Assembly: GCF_039655775.1 (NCBI RefSeq)
Contig: NZ_JBBYXJ010000002.1
Coordinates: 620,001-684,000 of the forward strand
Origin: Iodidimonas sp. SYSU 1G8
Lineage (GTDB): Bacteria; Pseudomonadota; Alphaproteobacteria; SMXS01
Length of the DNA stretch: 64,000 nt
Direction: 5' to 3'
The position numbers and the translations under genes are program-made. The notes beneath the pieces are model-generated. The model was not told the origin of the DNA. It saw only the letters and a list, made by a program, of their open reading frames with translations, and searched no databases. Below are positions 46,667-55,715 of the stretch, one piece after another (position 1 is the first letter of the stretch; the number at the start of each line of letters is the position of its first letter).

Positions 46667-47104
46667 GTCGTCTTCCCCGTTTCAAGAGCATCGCAAGGTT
46701 GCGTCGTGCCGTACAACCTTCATGCGTGATTGTTTTGCGGCAGTTTGAGACCGGGCGGACGGGCGAGTCAAGGATTAACGCCGAGGTCAGGTCGCGGCTG
46801 GAATGATGAGGCCGGGATAGGGCGCAAAAACGCACTGATACCGGTGTCTGACCCTGAGGTCGTTGCAGCTGCAAGCACCGGTTTTCAAAGGAAAACCCGT
46901 CTGGCACCGTTGTCTTAAAAAAACAGTCATATTTGTGTAAATTGACCCTATCCTCATGATTAATCAGTACTTTTTGCAATACATGCATGCGTGAATGTGT
47001 AGTGACCCTAGATTCCCCTGCCCCTAGGGTGCGCCGCTTCAAAGGTCCGTCGTGCAAGTCGGGCCATGCTCATGAACGGGCAAGCAACTGAAGGGGAGTA
47101 GCCA
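46667..47104. promoter_or_regulatory. Divergent regulatory region between P450 operon and TonB array
   Basis: This 438-bp region has no gene. It holds several dyads: AAGGTTG (46696-46702) / CAACCTT (46715-46721), 30 bases before the ABM gene; the perfect palindrome TTGCAGCTGCAA (46863-46874); and ACCCTAG (47005-47011) / CTAGGGT (47024-47030), 75 bases before the receptor gene. CATGCGTGA occurs at 46722-46730 and again at 46986-46994, followed by TGTGTAGTGAC. These suggest control of both operons, possibly by one regulator. No regulator gene is adjacent. Confidence 0.55.
46990..47007 (+). promoter_or_regulatory. GCGTG/GTGAC element, copy upstream of receptor 1
   Basis: GCGTGAATGTGTAGTGAC reads from about 46989 to 47006, roughly 100 bases before the receptor 1 start. 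It matches the copy upstream of receptor 3 at 14 or 15 of 18 positions, with the GTGA units 11 bases apart. It overlaps the left arm of the ACCCTAG dyad. Confidence 0.5.
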
Positions 47105-49834
47105 ATGAAAAAGGACAAGCTGCGCACGCTGATGATCGGGGGGGCGACTGTCGCCCTGTCCGGTCTGGCGTTCGCATGGACGCCGGTCATCGCGCAGGAT
47201 GCGCCGGCCGCCGCCGCGCCGAGCCAGTCGTCAGTGGGCGTGCTGGAATCGGTCACGGTCTCGGGCACGAAGCGTGAGTCCAACCAGCAGGAAACGCCGA
47301 TCGCGATCTCGACGGTGACCTCGGCCCAGCTCGAGAACACGTTCATCTCGGACGTGCGCGCCGTGGCCCAGATGGCGCCGAACGTGATCCTCAGCAACGT
47401 CACCGGCTTCAACGCGCTGGCACCGGCCATCCGCGGCGCCGGTACCAACGGCATTCTGGTCACGCAGGACGCGGCCATCGGGCTCGTCATCGACGAGTTC
47501 GCGCTCTCCAGCGTGCAGTCCCAGTTCGTGGAACTGTTCGACATCGAGCAGGTGGAAGTCTATCGCGGTCCGCAGGGCACGCTGTTCGGCAAGAGCACGA
47601 CCGGCGGCGCCATGGCGATCACCACCAAGAAGCCGGAGATGAACGAGTATTTCGGCCAGGCCGAGCTGACCTTCGGCGGCTACGGCCGTGAAGGCGGCAA
47701 CATCGGCAAGGGCAAGCTCGCCATCAACGTGCCGGTGGTTGACGACAAGCTGGCGATCCGCATCACCGGCGTCTACGACTATTCGGACGGCTACTACCGG
47801 AACGACAAGGACACCTCGACCTTCCCGAATCTGGTGCCGTTCTATGCCGCGCTGGGCTTGCCGACGGTCAACCCGCCCATGCCGGCCGGCCTCGACACCT
47901 CGACCCGTGGCTCGGGCGAGCACCTCGGCGGTCGTGATGTCCTCGCCATGAAGGCGAAGGCGCTGTTCACGCCGACCGACAATTACGAGGCGCTGTTTAC
48001 CTTCGAGCTGGTGCGCGACCGCTCCGACAGCCCGCCCGGCGTGAACGAGACCGTCGCCGTCGACCGCTTCGGCACCCAGTTCCTGCTGCCCCGCCTGGGC
48101 TTCATCGGCATCGCCGATGCCGGCGTCGGTGACAATCCGTTCAGCACCGGCATTTCCAACCAGAACACCCGCGCCCAGAACGTGGCGAAGGGGCATTCGG
48201 TGAATGTCGAGGGCTTCTACCTGAACCAGTCGATGGAATTCGACAGCTTCACCGTGAAGTCGATCACCGGCTACCGGATGATGGAAGAGACGCTGCCCAG
48301 CACCTATCCGGGTGAAGCGTTCAACAACCTGTTCGACAGCTCGCGCAATCTCGAGCGCAAGATGTTCCAGCAGGAACTGCGCATGGTCACCAATTTCGAC
48401 GGCCCGTTCAATTTCGTCGCGGGCGGCCAGTACTTCATGGACAACATGCAGTTCCGCGCCTTCTCGTCGCAGGGCTTCCAGTCGCTGTACAACTTCCATC
48501 GCACCGGTCCGACGCTCGGCACCACGCCCAGCCCGGTCCAGTATTATGACGCGATGGGCAATCTGAACCTGAACCTGGATTACATCAACGATCCGACGGT
48601 GACCGGTTCCGAACAGTACCGTGACACCTATGCGGTGTATTTCGACTTCAATTACGACATCACGGACCGCCTGACGTTCAATGGCGGCGTGCGCTACACC
48701 TACGACAAGAAGAAGTTCGTGCGCTTCCATGACGGCAATGGCCCGTGCACGAGCGCGACGCAGCTCGAGTATCAGCGCTATCCGAACGACGACCCGAACA
48801 CGCCTGGCGTCTATGAAGGCCCGTGTTTCGACAGCCGCTCGAACGCCATCAGCCGCGCCGGTCTGACCGCCAACGACGTCAATCCGCGCGAGAACCCGCT
48901 GCCCCTGTCGGCGTTCGGCCTGAACGTCAATACTCAGGACAGCTGGAAGCGCCTCACGTGGCGCGCCGTCGTCGACTACAAGGTCACCGACGAGATCATG
49001 ACCTATGCCGGCTATTCGACCGGCTTCCTGGCCGGCGGCTTCACCGAGACCTGCTCGGGCGTCGCCACCTGCGTGCCGTTCAATCCGGAAAAGAACTGGA
49101 ACATCGAAGCCGGCCTGAAGGCGGATCTGTTCGACCGCACGTTGCGGTTCAATCTCGCGGCCTTCTACACCCGCTATAACAACCTGCAGCGCAACCAGGT
49201 CGTGCCGTACATCAATTCGGTCGGCAACCTGGCCCAGGAAACCATCACCGTGAACGCCGGTGAGTCGGAATCCTACGGTCTCGAACTGGAAACCGTCTGG
49301 GTGCCGGTCGACAATGTGCGCGTCGATTTCACCATGGGTTACCTGAAGTCCAAGTACCTGGATTTCCAGACCGACTACATTCCGTCGGACGCGGTCCTGA
49401 TCTCGCGCGGCCTGTGCACCGCGTCGCCCTGCTCGGCGAACGGCGTCCCGGGCGCGAACATCAACGGCAATCTGGACGATGGTACCCTGCTGACCGTGCC
49501 GTTCTCGCCCAAGTGGAACATTGGCATGGGCATCACCTATGACATGGATCTGGGCAACACCGGCACGCTGACCTGGAACGCCAACTTCCACTATCAGTCG
49601 AAGGCCGAATGGCAGGTGTTCAACAGCGAGAACACCCAGCTGCAGGAACGCTTCCTGCTCAACGCCAGCCTGACCTATCGCGATCTGGACGAACGTTACC
49701 GCGTGACCGTCTATGGCAAGAACCTGCTGAACGAAGTCTACCGCACCAACGCCAACTCGGTGGCCGGTCTGTGGAACTTCACCCAGTATGGCGCCCCGAT
49801 CGAGTGGGGCATCGAAGCCGGCTTCTACTTCTAG
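47105..49834 (+). CDS. TonB-dependent receptor 1 of the four-receptor array
   Basis: The 909-residue receptor has a signal peptide (MKKDKLRTLMIGGATVALSG to VIAQDAP), a TonB-box-like LESVTVSGTKRES and a plug domain (TPIAISTVTSAQLENTF to VEVYRGPQGTLFGKSTTGGAMAI). A long beta-barrel ends in GIEAGFYF with the terminal aromatic residue needed for BAM recognition. It belongs to the same subfamily as the three following receptors (shared ITAYRKQKE-like, NAISRAGLTA and GFTETCS blocks). GAAGGGGAG precedes the ATG. It likely imports an organic substrate across the outer membrane with TonB-ExbBD energy. Confidence 0.94.
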   Translation: MKKDKLRTLMIGGATVALSGLAFAWTPVIAQDAPAAAAPSQSSVGVLESVTVSGTKRESNQQETPIAISTVTSAQLENTFISDVRAVAQMAPNVILSNVTGFNALAPAIRGAGTNGILVTQDAAIGLVIDEFALSSVQSQFVELFDIEQVEVYRGPQGTLFGKSTTGGAMAITTKKPEMNEYFGQAELTFGGYGREGGNIGKGKLAINVPVVDDKLAIRITGVYDYSDGYYRNDKDTSTFPNLVPFYAALGLPTVNPPMPAGLDTSTRGSGEHLGGRDVLAMKAKALFTPTDNYEALFTFELVRDRSDSPPGVNETVAVDRFGTQFLLPRLGFIGIADAGVGDNPFSTGISNQNTRAQNVAKGHSVNVEGFYLNQSMEFDSFTVKSITGYRMMEETLPSTYPGEAFNNLFDSSRNLERKMFQQELRMVTNFDGPFNFVAGGQYFMDNMQFRAFSSQGFQSLYNFHRTGPTLGTTPSPVQYYDAMGNLNLNLDYINDPTVTGSEQYRDTYAVYFDFNYDITDRLTFNGGVRYTYDKKKFVRFHDGNGPCTSATQLEYQRYPNDDPNTPGVYEGPCFDSRSNAISRAGLTANDVNPRENPLPLSAFGLNVNTQDSWKRLTWRAVVDYKVTDEIMTYAGYSTGFLAGGFTETCSGVATCVPFNPEKNWNIEAGLKADLFDRTLRFNLAAFYTRYNNLQRNQVVPYINSVGNLAQETITVNAGESESYGLELETVWVPVDNVRVDFTMGYLKSKYLDFQTDYIPSDAVLISRGLCTASPCSANGVPGANINGNLDDGTLLTVPFSPKWNIGMGITYDMDLGNTGTLTWNANFHYQSKAEWQVFNSENTQLQERFLLNASLTYRDLDERYRVTVYGKNLLNEVYRTNANSVAGLWNFTQYGAPIEWGIEAGFYF

Positions 49835-49846
49835 TCATCCGTCGCG

Positions 49847-49873
49847 GAGGGGCGGGCAGCCTGCTCGCCCCTC
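49847..49873 (+). terminator. Hairpin after TonB receptor 1
   Basis: GAGGGGCGGGCAG (49847-49859) can pair with CTGCTCGCCCCTC (49861-49873) with one G-U pair, the innermost bases forming the loop. The following T-run is weak (TCTTCC). It lies 13 bases after the receptor 1 stop. It probably reduces read-through into the next receptor gene. Confidence 0.55.
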
Positions 49874-49959
49874 TTCCGACAGGGGTGACGATAAAAGACA
49901 TGCAAGCTTGGTGTTGCCGACAAGCCACACTGTTTGGATATCGGTGTCATAACAGTCAT

Positions 49960-49985
49960 GCGTGAACGATTGAGCGTGACGTGAC
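49960..49985 (+). promoter_or_regulatory. GCGTG-N3-GATTG-N3-GTGACGTGAC element upstream of receptor 2
   Basis: The 26-base element agrees with that at 62066-62091 at all 20 positions of GCGTG, GATTG and GTGACGTGAC, with identical 3-base spacings. It ends 88 bases before the receptor 2 start. The preceding TCAT makes TCA-TGCG-TGA, a small dyad. It is a candidate binding site for a shared activator or repressor. Confidence 0.55.
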
Positions 49986-50073
49986 TGATTTTAACTGCTT
50001 ATTCTCCCCTCCGTCTGAATAGCGTCCCGATCAACGGGCGCGAGCCAATACGGACCCGAAGGGGAGTTCAACG

Positions 50074-52731
50074 ATGAGTGTGTCATTGCGACGCGCGCTA
50101 TGCGCGTCGGTCGCCCTTACTATTGCCGGAGCCTGGGCGCCGGCTTACGCGCAGGACGCGGCCCCGGCCGCCGCCGCGCCGACGCAGCGCGCGGGACTTG
50201 AGACGGTCACCGTCTCGGGCACCAAGCGCGAAGAAGCGTCGCAGGACGTGCCGATCGCCATCTCGGCGATTTCCGAACAGCAGCTTGCCAACACCTTCCG
50301 CAGCGACGTGCTCGCCGTGTCCGACATGGCCGCGGGCGTGACGCTGGGCCAGATGGCCGGCTTCCGCGCCGTCGCGGGTGGTATCCGCGGCACCGGCCAG
50401 AACGGCATTCTGGTGACGCAGGACAGCTCGGTCGCCATCCTGGTCGACGAATTCGGCCTCAACAACGTGCAGGCGCAGTTCGTCGAACTGTTCGACGTCG
50501 AGCGGGTCGAGGTCTATCGCGGTCCGCAGGGCACCCTGTTCGGCAAGAACGCCACCGGCGGCGCGATCTCGATCGTGACCAAGCGTCCGGAAATGAACGA
50601 GTTCACCGGCGACGTCGAATTCCAGCTGGGCATGTTCGACAGCAACAACGGCAAGATCGCCAAGGGCAAGTTCGCGATCAACATTCCGGTTGTCGAAGAC
50701 AAGCTGGCCCTGCGTATGACCGCCATCTACGACTATGATGACGGCTATATCACCAACAGCAAGTCGGCCGGCAGCTTCCCGAACCTGATCCCGCTGTACG
50801 GCGCATACGGTCTGCCGACCGTCAATCCGCCGCTTCCCCCGGAACTGGGCACCAACGCCACCGGCACCGGCGAGCGCGTGAACGGCACCGATGTGTTCGC
50901 GGGCAAGTTCAAGGCCCTGTTCACGCCGAACGACGTCTACGAAGCCTATTTCATCTGGGAAGTGCTGCGCGACCGGTCTGACTCGACCGCCAGCGTCAAC
51001 GATTCCCCCGCGCTCGGCGCGATCGATCCCGACGCGGGCGTGCAGAACATGCTGCTGCCGCTGCTCGGCTTCCCGGGCATTGACACCACCGGTGACAGCC
51101 CGTGGGTGACCGGCGTGTCCAACCAGTGCGCCGGCAATAATCCGCGCGGCCTGTGCATCACCTCGGGCCACCGGGTCAACGTCGACGGCTACCATCTGCA
51201 CCAGTCGCTGAATCTGGAAGACGTCAGCTTCAAGCTGATCACGGCCTACCGGAAGCAGAAGGAAATCCTGCCGAGCTCGTATCCGGGCGAAGCCTTCGTC
51301 AGCCTGTTCGACGCCACGCGTAACCTGGAGCGCGAGCAGATCCAGATCGAGTTGCGCGCCGCCACCAATTTCGACGGCCCGATCAACTTCATCGCCGGCG
51401 GCACCTATCAGGAAGACAACGTCGACATGCGGTCGTTCTCGACCGTCGGCCTGTCCTCGCTGCTGCCGCGCACGGATGCCCAGCTTGGCCGTCCCACCGT
51501 CGGTAATCCCTATCTGGACGATCGCGGCTTTGTGAACCTGGATCTGGACTACATCAACGATCCGGCCACGGGCGGCGCCAGCCAGGACCGCACGACCTAT
51601 GCCTTCTACTTCGACGGCAACTGGGACATCACCGATCGCCTGCGCTTCACCGCCGGCGTCCGCTGGACCCTGGACAAGAAGTCGTTCTTCCGCCGGGCCA
51701 ACCCGGGCGGCGAGTGCAACCAGTACACCAAGGCCAAGGATCAGCGTTTCGTCGATGTCGACAACAACGTCAACACCCCGGCCGTCTGCTTCGACACCCG
51801 CTCCAACGCCATCTCGCGTGGCGGTCTGACGGCTTCGGATATCGATCCGCGCCAGATCCCGCTGCCGGATGAGCAGTTCGATCTGGTCGTCAACACCAAT
51901 GACAGCTGGGACAAGATCACCTATCGCGGCGTCCTGGACTACAAGGTCACCGACGAAGCCCTGATCTATGCCAGCTATGCCACCGGCTTCATCTCCGGCG
52001 GTTACACCGAAACCTGCTCGAGCGTCCGCACCTGCGTGCCGTTCCAGCCGGAAAACAACTGGAACGCCGAACTCGGCCTGAAGGCGCGCTGGTTCGACAA
52101 CACCCTGCAGACCAACATCGCGGCGTTCTACACCGTCTATTCCGACCTGATCCGTTCCCAGGTGGTGCCGTTCACCGACTTCGCCGGCAACACCACCCAG
52201 GAAACCATCAACGTCAACGCCGGCAAGTCCCGCGTAATCGGTCTCGAAGCCGAAATCAACTGGATGCCGACCGACAATCTGCGCGTCGACCTGTCGGCCG
52301 CCTATCTGAACCACAAGTACAAAGAGTTCCTTCTTGACCGTAACGGCGACGGCGACACGCTCGACGCCAACGAAAATCTGGTCGACTACAAGGTGCCGTT
52401 CTCGCCGAAGTGGAAGATCGGTGGCTCGATCACCTATGACGTCATCCTGGGCGATGCCGGTGTCCTGAGCCTGAACACCAGCGCCAACTACCAGTCTGAA
52501 GCCGAAATGGCCGTGTTCAACTCGCTGAACACCCAGATGGAATCCCGCTTCCTGTGGGATGCCGCAGCGACCTGGCGCGACGCCAACGAGCGTTACCGTG
52601 TGACGGCCTTCGTGAAGAACATCCTAAACGAAGAGCACCGTATCGGTTCCAACTCGGTGGCCGGCCTGTGGAACATGACCATCTACGGTCGTCCGCGGAC
52701 CTACGGCGTCGAAGTGGGCTTCCACTTCTAA
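50074..52731 (+). CDS. TonB-dependent receptor 2 of the array
   Basis: The 885-residue receptor has a signal peptide (SVSLRRALCASVALTIAGAW to AYAQDA), TonB-box-like LETVTVSGTKREE, a plug domain with VEVYRGPQGTLFGKNATGGAISIV, and a barrel ending GVEVGFHF. It is strikingly close to receptor 4: most of the plug and barrel align without gaps, and two DNA tracts (51331-51398 and 52141-52229) are identical to it. GAAGGGGAG precedes the ATG. It probably has the same substrate class as receptor 4, with differences mainly in surface-loop segments. Confidence 0.95.
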   Translation: MSVSLRRALCASVALTIAGAWAPAYAQDAAPAAAAPTQRAGLETVTVSGTKREEASQDVPIAISAISEQQLANTFRSDVLAVSDMAAGVTLGQMAGFRAVAGGIRGTGQNGILVTQDSSVAILVDEFGLNNVQAQFVELFDVERVEVYRGPQGTLFGKNATGGAISIVTKRPEMNEFTGDVEFQLGMFDSNNGKIAKGKFAINIPVVEDKLALRMTAIYDYDDGYITNSKSAGSFPNLIPLYGAYGLPTVNPPLPPELGTNATGTGERVNGTDVFAGKFKALFTPNDVYEAYFIWEVLRDRSDSTASVNDSPALGAIDPDAGVQNMLLPLLGFPGIDTTGDSPWVTGVSNQCAGNNPRGLCITSGHRVNVDGYHLHQSLNLEDVSFKLITAYRKQKEILPSSYPGEAFVSLFDATRNLEREQIQIELRAATNFDGPINFIAGGTYQEDNVDMRSFSTVGLSSLLPRTDAQLGRPTVGNPYLDDRGFVNLDLDYINDPATGGASQDRTTYAFYFDGNWDITDRLRFTAGVRWTLDKKSFFRRANPGGECNQYTKAKDQRFVDVDNNVNTPAVCFDTRSNAISRGGLTASDIDPRQIPLPDEQFDLVVNTNDSWDKITYRGVLDYKVTDEALIYASYATGFISGGYTETCSSVRTCVPFQPENNWNAELGLKARWFDNTLQTNIAAFYTVYSDLIRSQVVPFTDFAGNTTQETINVNAGKSRVIGLEAEINWMPTDNLRVDLSAAYLNHKYKEFLLDRNGDGDTLDANENLVDYKVPFSPKWKIGGSITYDVILGDAGVLSLNTSANYQSEAEMAVFNSLNTQMESRFLWDAAATWRDANERYRVTAFVKNILNEEHRIGSNSVAGLWNMTIYGRPRTYGVEVGFHF

Positions 52732-52758
52732 CGCACGACTTAAACCCTCACCGGTTAT

Positions 52759-52787
52759 AGCGGGCGCTTCGGCGCCCGCTTTTTTTT
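52759..52787 (+). terminator. Rho-independent terminator after receptor 2
   Basis: AGCGGGCGC (52759-52767) and GCGCCCGCT (52772-52780) close a TTCG tetraloop, followed by a run of T residues to 52787. It is a textbook intrinsic terminator. Nearly identical stems follow receptors 3 and 4. Confidence 0.92.
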
Positions 52788-52829
52788 GCTGTGGCGGGAT
52801 CGACACAAAACCCTGAAAAAAGACCGTCA

Positions 52830-52848
52830 GGCGTGAATTTATCGTGAC
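52830..52848 (+). promoter_or_regulatory. GCGTG/GTGAC element upstream of receptor 3
   Basis: GCGTGAATTTATCGTGAC (about 52831-52848) lies 83 bases before the receptor 3 start and is preceded by GTCAG. It is the closest relative of the receptor 1 copy, with GTGA units 11 bases apart. Confidence 0.5.
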
Positions 52849-52930
52849 AATCTAAAAACCGCCCGTAAGGTTTTATGAAACGGATCCGCGAATGGGGTCG
52901 CGATCCGATCATATGGGGAGGATTCACGCG

Positions 52931-55495
52931 ATGATTGCGACCAAGGGATTGATCCGTCTATCGACGGCGGCCTTGCTGGCCGGCGTGTTCACGGGGGCCG
53001 TCAGCGCCCAGGACGCCGCGCCGCCACCACCGCCGCCGCCCGAGGCGGGACGGGCGCAGCTGGAGACGGTCTATACCTCGGCCACGCGCCAATCGACCGA
53101 CGTGCAGACCACGTCCATCGCGGTGACGTCCATCTCGCCGGCTGAAATCGAAACCCGGTTCGTGCAGGACATCCGGGGGATCGCCGATCTCTCGCCCAAC
53201 GTGACCATCCAGCAGGTGACCGGCTTCAACGCGGCGGCGATCGGCATCCGGGGCACGGGCACCAACGACATCATCACCTCCATCGATTCCGCGGTGGGCG
53301 TCGTCGTCGATGATTTCGCCCTGGTGCACACGCAGGGCCAGCTGCTCGATCCATTCGACGTGGAATCCATCGAAATCCTGCGCGGACCGCAAGGCACCCT
53401 GTTCGGCAAGAACACCACGGGCGGCGTTGTCGTGGTGCGCACCACCCGGCCCAAGCTCAATGAGTTTGGCGGCAAGCTGCAGCTCCGGGGCGGCAATCTG
53501 GGCATGCTGGAAGGTCGCGGCGCCGTCAATATCCCGCTGGTTCAGGACAAGCTCGCGGCCCGCGTCGTCGCCATGTACCAGACCGACAGCGGTCAGTACA
53601 CCAACGACAAGGTCAGCCAGGTCTACGGCGTCAATGGCGGTCCGACGCCGTTCGGGCGTCCGGTCAATGGCGACGGCCGCCGTGTGGATGGCAAGAACGT
53701 CTTCTTCGGCCGCGGCAAGCTGCTGTTCACGCCGAGCGACAATTACGAAATCCTGGCGTCGTTCGAAATCCTGCGGGACCGGTCCGATACGGTACCGGGC
53801 ATCAACGAGACGCCGTCCAACGGTCAGCTCGACAAGTTCGGCATTCCCCGTGGCTTTCTGTTCAACGCCATCGGCTTTCCCGGCATCCAGCAGACCTGTG
53901 CCGAGCTGACCCAGAAGTGCATCCTCAGCACCGGCGTCAGCTTTCGCGATGACGGCCTGCGCATGGAGCGCGGTCACCGCATGGACGTGATGGGCGGCTA
54001 CCTCCAGCAGAAACTGGACATGGACACGCTGACGGCCGAGCTGTTCCTCGGTTACCGGAAGCAAAAGGAACGGCTGCCCAGCACCTATGCGGGCGAGGCG
54101 TTCCCGTCGCTGTTCGACGCGACGCGGCATCTCGAACGCGAGCAGATGCAGGCCGAGTTGCGGCTGACGTCCAGCTTCGACAGTCCTTTCAATTTCATCG
54201 CCGGCGCCGCCTACTACATCAACAATCTCGACTGGCGCTCGATCAGCTATGTGGGTTTCACCTCGGTGCCGTTCCTGAATCCGGCCTGCGATATCGAGAA
54301 TCCGGCGGGCGATCCTGACTGCGTGGCGCTCGATCCCAGTTTCGCGTCCATCGACCGCGCGAACTTCACGCCGCTGCATCAGGACGCCGACGCGCTCGGC
54401 ATCTATGCGGAGTTCTACTACGACATCACCGAGCGGCTTAAGCTGACCGCCGGCGTGCGCTATTCCTACGAGAAGAAGAAGTTCCTCACCTATAACGGCG
54501 CGGCCCTGACGCCGGACGAAGCCGACCTGTTCCGCCGCGACAATGGCGGCACGGCCCTCGAGGAGATCCTGACCCAAGGCGCCACGCCCGACAATCCCGG
54601 CCGCTTCAACTTCGTCTATGGCGACCAGAAATCGTGGGACAATTTCACCTTCAAGGGCGTCCTCGGCTACACCGCCGATGACAGCAACTTCTTCTACGCC
54701 AGCTTCAATCAGGGCTTCAAATCGGGCAGCTTCGTCGAAACCTGTACCTCGCTCGGCACCTGCCAGCCGTTCGAGGAAGAGACCGCCAACTCGTTCGAGG
54801 TCGGCTACAAGGGCGACATGTTCGACAACACGCTGCGCCTGAACCTTGCCTTGTTCTATACCAAGATCAAGAACGTGGTCCGGTCGCAGGTTGTCCAGAT
54901 CATCAATGAATTCGGTCTTCCCGACCAGGAAACCCAGTTCCGCAACATCGCCGGCCAGCGCAACTGGGGCGTCGAGGCGGAAATGAACTGGCTCGCGACC
55001 GACAATCTGCGCTTCAGCGCCACCGCCGCGTATCTGAACGCGGAATACACCGAGTTCCTCACCGACGTGAACGGCAGCGATCCGATCAGCACGACCATGC
55101 CGGAGTGCATGAATGTCGACGGCCTGAACGACGACGCCAAATGTCTCGGCATCAAGCCGAACTTCGCCCCGAAATGGCAGCTTGGCGCGACGGTCAATTA
55201 CGACATGCCGCTGGGCAACAACGGCGCGCTGAACTGGAACGCCAGCGTTCACTGGAGCCCGGAATACGAGTTCACGGTCTTCAACTCGGACTACACGCAG
55301 GCCCAGGAGCGCACCCTGGTCAACGCCAGCGTCACCTATGTCGAGCCGGAGGAACGGTGGCGGCTGTCGCTGTTCGTCAAGAACCTGCTCAATGAAACCT
55401 ACCGGACCGGCGGCAACTCGGTGGCGGGGCTCTGGAACTTCACCAATTACGGCCAGACACGCCGCTGGGGAGCGGAGTTGAATATCAACTTCTAG
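52931..55495 (+). CDS. TonB-dependent receptor 3 of the array
   Basis: The 854-residue receptor has a signal peptide (MIATKGLIRLSTAALLAGVF to VSAQDAA), a proline-rich linker (PPPPPPPEAG), TonB-box-like LETVYTSATRQS, a plug ending VEILRGPQGTLFGKNTTGGVVVV (in the order IEILRGPQG), and a barrel ending AELNINF. It is the most divergent of the four. ATG 52931 is chosen because GGGGAGGA lies upstream and the signal peptide starts there; the frame is open from 52892. It has its own upstream element and is flanked by terminators, so it may be a separate transcription unit. Confidence 0.94.
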   Translation: MIATKGLIRLSTAALLAGVFTGAVSAQDAAPPPPPPPEAGRAQLETVYTSATRQSTDVQTTSIAVTSISPAEIETRFVQDIRGIADLSPNVTIQQVTGFNAAAIGIRGTGTNDIITSIDSAVGVVVDDFALVHTQGQLLDPFDVESIEILRGPQGTLFGKNTTGGVVVVRTTRPKLNEFGGKLQLRGGNLGMLEGRGAVNIPLVQDKLAARVVAMYQTDSGQYTNDKVSQVYGVNGGPTPFGRPVNGDGRRVDGKNVFFGRGKLLFTPSDNYEILASFEILRDRSDTVPGINETPSNGQLDKFGIPRGFLFNAIGFPGIQQTCAELTQKCILSTGVSFRDDGLRMERGHRMDVMGGYLQQKLDMDTLTAELFLGYRKQKERLPSTYAGEAFPSLFDATRHLEREQMQAELRLTSSFDSPFNFIAGAAYYINNLDWRSISYVGFTSVPFLNPACDIENPAGDPDCVALDPSFASIDRANFTPLHQDADALGIYAEFYYDITERLKLTAGVRYSYEKKKFLTYNGAALTPDEADLFRRDNGGTALEEILTQGATPDNPGRFNFVYGDQKSWDNFTFKGVLGYTADDSNFFYASFNQGFKSGSFVETCTSLGTCQPFEEETANSFEVGYKGDMFDNTLRLNLALFYTKIKNVVRSQVVQIINEFGLPDQETQFRNIAGQRNWGVEAEMNWLATDNLRFSATAAYLNAEYTEFLTDVNGSDPISTTMPECMNVDGLNDDAKCLGIKPNFAPKWQLGATVNYDMPLGNNGALNWNASVHWSPEYEFTVFNSDYTQAQERTLVNASVTYVEPEERWRLSLFVKNLLNETYRTGGNSVAGLWNFTNYGQTRRWGAELNINF

Positions 55496-55519
55496 GCGGG
55501 GGACAATCCGCGACGGCAG

Positions 55520-55543
55520 GCGGGCGCTTCGGCGCCCGCTTTT
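55520..55543 (+). terminator. Rho-independent terminator after receptor 3
   Basis: GCGGGCGC (55520-55527) and GCGCCCGC (55532-55539) close a TTCG tetraloop, followed by TTTT. The stem is the same as that after receptor 2. The T-run is shorter. Confidence 0.85.
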
Positions 55544-55715
55544 CATTCCGGCTCGGACGACGGCGCGTGCGACATAAAAGCAACAATGAATGTAAAAAGC
55601 AGATGTGACTGCTTTCTGTAATGACTGGTCCAGTTTTACCTCGTATCTTCCGCCTTTGGAAACGGTACCGCCGGGTAACGGGCGGGCCGTGGGAAGTGAA
55701 CCCTGGGGAGGTCTC

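Noticed and set aside
47231-49591. A 786-codon minus-strand frame opposite receptor 1
   Set aside because: It is a shadow of the receptor reading frame; no start context and no recognisable domain.
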